64,000 bases of DNA from the NCBI GenBank assembly GCA_947034895.1, contig OX344761.1, positions 68,695,839 to 68,759,838 of the forward strand. The letters run 5' to 3'. Every line of letters starts with the position of its first letter. The stretch's first letter is position 1. This document shows, piece by piece, positions 58,640-64,000 of this stretch. Both the position numbers and the translations under genes were made by a program. This DNA is from Rhytidiadelphus loreus. Taxonomy: Eukaryota; Streptophyta; Bryopsida; Hypnales; Hylocomiaceae. The notes beneath the pieces are model-generated. The model was given only the letters and a program-made list of their open reading frames with translations, was not told where the DNA came from and made no database searches.

Positions 58640-59190
58640 ATTGTAAATCCTTAAAGTATATGGGACAATTCAATGAAGATGAGAGCTTGACCACTCATTT
58701 TCAAAATGTAGGAATTGTGTTCAATGTTAGCTTCAAACCTCATTTTGGCATAGTAGAATAACTTTTTTCAAAAAACTTTGAACTAAAAAAAATTGGAAAA
58801 TCAAGGTAAATTCCATTTCCAAAAACCTATTTGAGATTTTGAGTCTCCAACAAAAATTTATGGACAGAATTTAGAGAGGATGCTTGAAAATGTCAAAGAA
58901 AATGTTCCTTCCAATCCTTCTCTGATTTTTATTTGTAACTTTTCAATGAAGATTGAAAAGCACAAATAATTTTTTTGGAAATGAAATTCACCTTGATTTC
59001 TCAACTTTTCTTAGTTCAAAGGTTTTTGAAAAAAGTTATTCTACTATGCCTAAATGAAGCTTGAAATTCCAATTTAAACAAAATTCTTGCTTTTGACTTA
59101 ACTATGATTGGTTGAGCTCCTTCTAATCTTCAATTTACATTTTCCATATAGTTGCTTTAACTCCTACCACTTCACTTGTATAAGGATATT
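58640..59190. mobile_element. diverged copy of the long-arm MITE seen at 33 kb
   Basis: Inverted arms at about 58675-58925 and 58935-59170 share with the 33-kb element segments such as GGCATAGTAGAAT, ACTTTGAACTAA, ATTTCCAAAAA, GAGATTT and TTGACTTAACTATGA. Internal deletions and many substitutions make it older than the 33-kb copy. The GAGCATC-type ends are not visible, so the copy is truncated or decayed. Confidence 0.6.
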
Positions 59191-60769
59191 GTCTTCTCTT
59201 CTTCTTGCATTGACAATTTTAAATAGCGTTTTTATCTTTGAGAGATGATTGTTAATGCCAAATTTTGCAAAAGATAATATTTTAGAGTGACAAGTTTATT
59301 TTGGACTTAAATTAAATATTCCGCATCAAAGTGCCGAATCTACTATCCAAGTATGGTGTAATGGAAATCTCCATGTCATACATATTTAGAAATGTAGTTA
59401 TAGATCTTTAGCTTCCAACTTCAATGAAATGCTTATTTTTAGGGATTTTTCAAAATTTCCAAATAGCTTAGAAACTCCCCTTCTAAAACTCCATTATTTT
59501 AATTTTTACTTAAAAATAAAAGAAATAATTTTGAATGTCAAAATCAAGTTTTAAGGAAAAAATGTTCAAAGTATTGAAATCAACATTGAATAGTGCACCA
59601 TTTTTTCTAATAAACTATCCTATATAAAATAAAATAAAACAATCAAAATGTCTTAAATTGAAGTCAATGATGTTGATGATAGCATCAAAGAAGTTACATT
59701 TAAATTAAATATCAAATGAAAATCATCCATTCTTCAATATGCACAAAGCTAATTTGACCGTTCAAAGGACACAAAAGTCGTTAGAGTTGTTGGTGTCTTT
59801 CCAAAGTTAAACCTTATCACACTCAAATATACCGTGCACTTAGAAAAGGTGATCATTTTGTAGCATTTGAGACGTGCAATAATGATTCAAATTACCTCGT
59901 GTCATTGGGTTTGGTTTAGCTTAAACTTTTGTCATTAGTATAGACCTCAATTCATGCACATTCTATGTCAAATAAACAAGTTTTTAATTATACTAAATCT
60001 ATCAAAAGGGATGGAGTCATTTATCTACTATAATATGTGAACAATGTCATCAAAATATATCACAATTTTATCCTTCATGTGGATGGTCACCTTTTCATCC
60101 ATTTTTTTCATTCACACTTTGGAATCTAAAAAAAGAGCAAGTTGCTACAAAGTTTTGATATAGCAAAATTTTGCAACTAAATGCACAAGGTTAGTGTACA
60201 TATCCATACATTAATTTAGTTAGTTAGTTTGTTTTGTTTGTTCGTTTTGTTTGTTACAATAAAATCTCTGGAATCATGCGTCCCCGGGTTGGTATTGTTG
60301 GAAAACCCTCAATGAGGAGGGGTGCATGAACTTTATTTTGTGGCGTTTGGACATATGGTCTGAAAGATATTGAATTCCCAAGTTTTTATGAATTAAAAAT
60401 TAGAAAATTACTTTTACATTTATTTGGACTGTGGCAACTGGCAACGGCACACCGGTACTGTACTATATATGAACCAATCGGAGGTCTAGAAAACCGGCTC
60501 AACCGGTGGCCATTTTCCCGACGGTGCGCTTCATCCATCCACTGGATGATGATCATCGGATCCTAAAACCCTAAACCCGTCTTCTCAGAACAAGCCACCG
60601 TGCGAACAAAGCTCGGAACATCATGAACGTGACGCACCGGAGCCAGAGTCTGCTGCGAGCTCTTGGCTCACCATGTGTGTAACGTCGGAGCTGCAGGATT
60701 TTGCCTGCGGAAAGATTTTAGTGGAGATTATTCTGGTAGAAATTGAGCGTAGTTCGGTCCTTTAGCGCC
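59191..60769. other. AT-rich spacer and promoter of the P-loop gene
   Basis: Spacer sequence runs to about 60400. Base composition then rises and 60440-60769 contains a TATATAT string and an ACCAATCGG motif, suggestive of a core promoter and 5' leader for the gene starting at 60770. Confidence 0.4.
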
Positions 60770-63700
60770 ATGGCTGTACGCTGGTGCTTAGGCACGGGGG
60801 TGCGGGCACGGGCACGCAACCTCGTCGAAGTTTTGGACGATCGGCGCTTTCTTCGACATTCTCAGGTGCTGTGACACGATCCTTTTTAGGTTGCCCAGAA
60901 ACTTGCATGCATGGATGTTAATGCGGCAATTCTTTGGATCTGGCATTGGACAGGGCTGCATTTTGGATTAATATTGAATTTCAGTCTGAGAGATGTTCGG
61001 AATGTGCGTTTGTTGAGAATGCAAGTGTTGTGGAACTGCATTATCACCTAAACGTCAGGGATTTTAACTCAATTTTGGTGTGTCATTTTCAACTCTTTAA
61101 TTTGACGTTTTTGAGTAATTTTTTTTTAGGCAATAATAGACACCAAAATGAAGTGAAAGTTGTTACATTCATCTGCATTGAGCTAATCATAATTTTTCCT
61201 CCATTTCTTCAAATTCAAAAACTGCTTCCTCTTCAATTTTTTTTGTTTTTCTTGAAGTTCTAATCAGGATCAATCTGAAATTATATATTTTTTTTGTCTA
61301 GACAGACATTGCATTTGATACACTTTGCTCTTTGAAAAAATGATTAGAAAAAACCTCATGGATTTATGACTAGTCAATTTGATGACTTTTTTGGAAGTGG
61401 AGTTTCTAAAATTCTCATTTCTCAATTGATTATTGGATGTTTTTGTAGTTAGACAGTTGTGTAGATGAATTGGAGATTTTTGATAGAGGTCTCAGTTTTA
61501 AAGATTGTAATCAAGTAATTTTGTAAATTGAAAAACCCATAATGTGCTCATCGGCACTGAAGAGTTATCTAAAATGTTGGGCATACATTTCCTAGCAGCG
61601 AATTTCTCAGCAGGCATTTTAAGATGCGATTTTCTGCACTTTAGGGCGCGTTTTTTAGTAATTTTGAGTGCTCGCTCTGCAATTGATCATAAACTCAAAG
61701 GGAGGCATTGGACTGTTGGAATGTAGGGCATCGGAGACAAATTCTTAGAAAAGGTATTGCGGCATGTAGGTACGCTAGTCGAGCATCAACAAAATGCTTT
61801 GAGTGATAACAAATGGAAGATTGTTCGTCGGCCTCTTTTGGACATGGAGCTGCGTCGTTATGCTGAGTCTCCGGTGGTACCTCAGCCCCTTATATTGCAT
61901 GGACCTCGTGGTGTTGGAAAACGTACCACCATTGAAGGTATGTGGCATTGAGAGTCAAGACAGTTTTTTCAGCTATTAGCCAGAACTTTGGTCATTTGCA
62001 GTAGAAGGTTCTCGATGCAACTGCTAGCGCTGCATCCTGAGCCCCATTAAACGAAGATGAGGATGTATGTACTGCATTTTGAGGTAGAGGAAACAATTTG
62101 CGTCACGTCAGGAGCTTGAAAATATGGTGGAGTCTGATTTTTGAGAGATGCATAGTGCCTTAGAGAGACGTTTTGCTTATAATTGCCTAATCTGTTTCGA
62201 TCGAAGTTCAACAATATGTAGGAACTTCTTATGCAATTTCAAAGTGGGATGTGCTGTAGAGCACCATAAGTGATCTGATTTCACTTTCTATCCAAGATCA
62301 GTGGCCATAGGCATTTAGCCAAGGCATGCTTACTCTTCTTGTTCATAAGTCCAGCTAAGTGAGTGAATAAAGTAACAAGGGCCAGTATAGGAGACGGGGT
62401 TAGGTCACTGACGGTTTTTGTATCCGCTACCTTATTCACTCATGTGGGAGTAGTGCTGAACTGATCTGACTTGCTGTTCTTGCGACACTTATGCCACTTA
62501 TGTATCGGAGTAGTTGCGATTGAAGTGTAATTTCACTTATCACAGGGTTAAATTGCAGGACTGCTGGAAGAGTGGAGCAGGGACCCGCATTTTGCTGCCT
62601 ACGTGAACCTGTGTGGTCAGGACGGAGCTGCAATTGAAGGGAAATACACTCTCCCGTGGACCCTATCGCCCAGCTCTCCTACTGGAGGTGTCTTAAACCA
62701 AGGTGGCAGTGATTTGCAGTGGGTTCGACGGAAGTTGGAGCAAGGTCTGGAGTCTCTAGCGATTCAGGCTGTTCAGGCGGGTTGTTTAAAGAGCAAGAAC
62801 GTCTTTGATGTGTTGATAGACCGTCATACGGTAGACGGTGCATTATCTGAATTTTTGCAATCTTTAGCGACAGGCCCTAGAGGCTCTGGTAACGGTGATA
62901 CGAAGCAGCTGTGGCAGAATGCTCTCCTTTACATGAAGAGGGCGTCAGGAGCTGCGGGGCAGACTATTTCTTGCAGAGAAATTACACGCATTGACGAAGT
63001 TCTGCTTGCGGTTTTGGATAATTCAGACACAGACCCTCTTGACTATGTCCTATCTGATGGAATTGGCAGGAAAAACGCCAAAAGTAAGTTTCATTTCTTT
63101 TTGTGGCAGAGCTAGTCCGTGTAGCTTGAGAGAGGTCTATGATTTAATTTCAGGATGCTTGTAAGCGACTCGTTTATGAGAATTCATCTTCGTTAATAGT
63201 ACTCGACACTGAAGCCGGGTATATAGCAGATGTGAAGGCGCAGTTTGATGTGAAGGAAAAGGCATTGCTGTCACTGGCACTCGCTAAGTATTTGCTTCAA
63301 ATTCAAGAAAATTGGAAGATCACCGCTGGCGCCGACCGAAAACGGCGGGGCTTGCTTCCGAAGGGTCTAGTTGATGCGGCTGTGAGTTGGCCTGCGCTAC
63401 TGTTGGAATTGGTGTCATGGTCAACTGCAGAAGGCGTTTTCCAGGTGCAGAAGCTAATGAGACTATCTTTGTTTGCCTGCATTTGACATTAATAATAGCA
63501 TTGTTAATAATTTGCGGATTGCTGTTTGGGGAATTTTTGGCTAGAAGGCACAGTGTAGCTAACCATGGTTTAATCATTAATTCCAGTGGTACTTGGACAG
63601 CCTAAGTTGGTGATAAATGGATTGGAGGTCTTGCGCAATGCTTCCACGGTCATTGGAGGTATTGACGGTTCATCATTCCACGATGCTCTTCTCCTGCAAC

Positions 63701-63973
63701 TTGTCGAAAACAGTCTTTCTCAAGGATCCTTCCCCGTGATACTGTTATCATCAGACAGGTAATGAAGCGGCTGATCTTTAAAAGTTTCTTTGACTATGTT
63801 TGAATTTCAAAGGATTTGAAAAAGCTCTCTATTCTTCACATGATAGTAATGGAAGCGGAGTACACAAGTTGAGAGAGTTTATTTATGAGGACATACATGA
63901 CGATGGCAAGAGCCTTAACTTCAGAATAAGAATCTACGCCTTGAGGCATCTTGGTTTTGATAGCTGTACCTAA
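60770..63973 (+). CDS. plant P-loop NTPase-like gene, six exons, apparent frameshift
   Basis: Probable exons are 60770-60865, 61727-61937, 62559-63083, 63154-63444, 63601-63758 and 63847-63973. The Arg-rich N-terminus (MAVRWCLGTGVRARARNLVE) looks like an organelle presequence. The ATPase region contains RPLLDMELRRYAESPVVPQP and LILHGPRGVGKRTTIE. The usual Ser/Thr after the Walker A Lys is Arg. SLIVLDTEAG may be the Walker B-like strand, and VILLSSD a sensor strand. Exons 1-3 and 4-6 each join cleanly, but exon 3 ends in phase 1 (AAAA|GTAAGT) whereas exon 4 must start in phase 0. Removing one A from that run would restore the frame. The last exon shows no recognised motif and is tentative; the true gene may continue past the window. 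Could be functional with a sequence error, or decaying. Confidence 0.6.
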
Positions 63974-64000
63974 GTTATTACCTCTATTAATTGAGCTGCT

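Noticed and set aside
1..64000. tRNA or rRNA genes
   Set aside because: Scanning for GGTTCGA-type B boxes paired with A boxes and for conserved rRNA strings gave no convincing candidate.

Overview
This is a land-plant nuclear segment, most likely from a bryophyte and probably a moss. The coding genes are plant genes with canonical GT..AG introns: a TIR-type immune receptor of the divergent early-land-plant style, a CCR4 deadenylase without leucine-rich repeats, a QWRF microtubule protein and a FAM32A-like protein. Spacers are AT-rich and full of small inverted-repeat elements. Species-level assignment is not possible from sequence reading alone.

Layout. 0-2.8 kb is repeat-rich spacer with two small inverted-repeat elements. 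3.1-3.9 kb holds a GC-rich, frameshifted relic of an S-type anion channel gene. 4.5-9.8 kb (minus) carries an AAA ATPase with a fungal-type N-terminal region and, directly upstream on the same strand, a five-exon membrane protein of unknown function; a phase-compatible splice could join them. 10.2-11.8 kb is a nested mobile element. 13.4-15.9 kb is a pogo/CENP-B-type transposase broken only by two in-frame TAG codons. 16.7-24.3 kb contains a TIR-NB-ARC-LRR gene ending in a ZZ-type zinc-finger-like tail; a 98% identical direct repeat lies upstream and downstream of it, and a LINE fragment has inserted upstream. 27.6-32.1 kb is CCR4, resolved into 11 exons. 32.9-39.4 kb is transposon-derived spacer. 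39.9 kb is a small organelle-targeted-looking hydrophilic protein gene, 43.4-43.8 kb FAM32A-like, and 45.3-49.4 kb a six-exon QWRF gene (both minus). 49.7-60.5 kb is gene-poor spacer with several TTAA-flanked and other inverted-repeat elements. 60.8-64.0 kb is a P-loop NTPase gene with an apparent frameshift and an altered Walker A.

The genes do not form a pathway. The most notable content is the NLR with an integrated zinc-finger-like tail, the AAA ATPase of fungal-like architecture, and several families of short non-autonomous transposons. Exon boundaries were derived by hand from GT/AG sites, reading phase and recognisable protein continuity; no alignment could be run.
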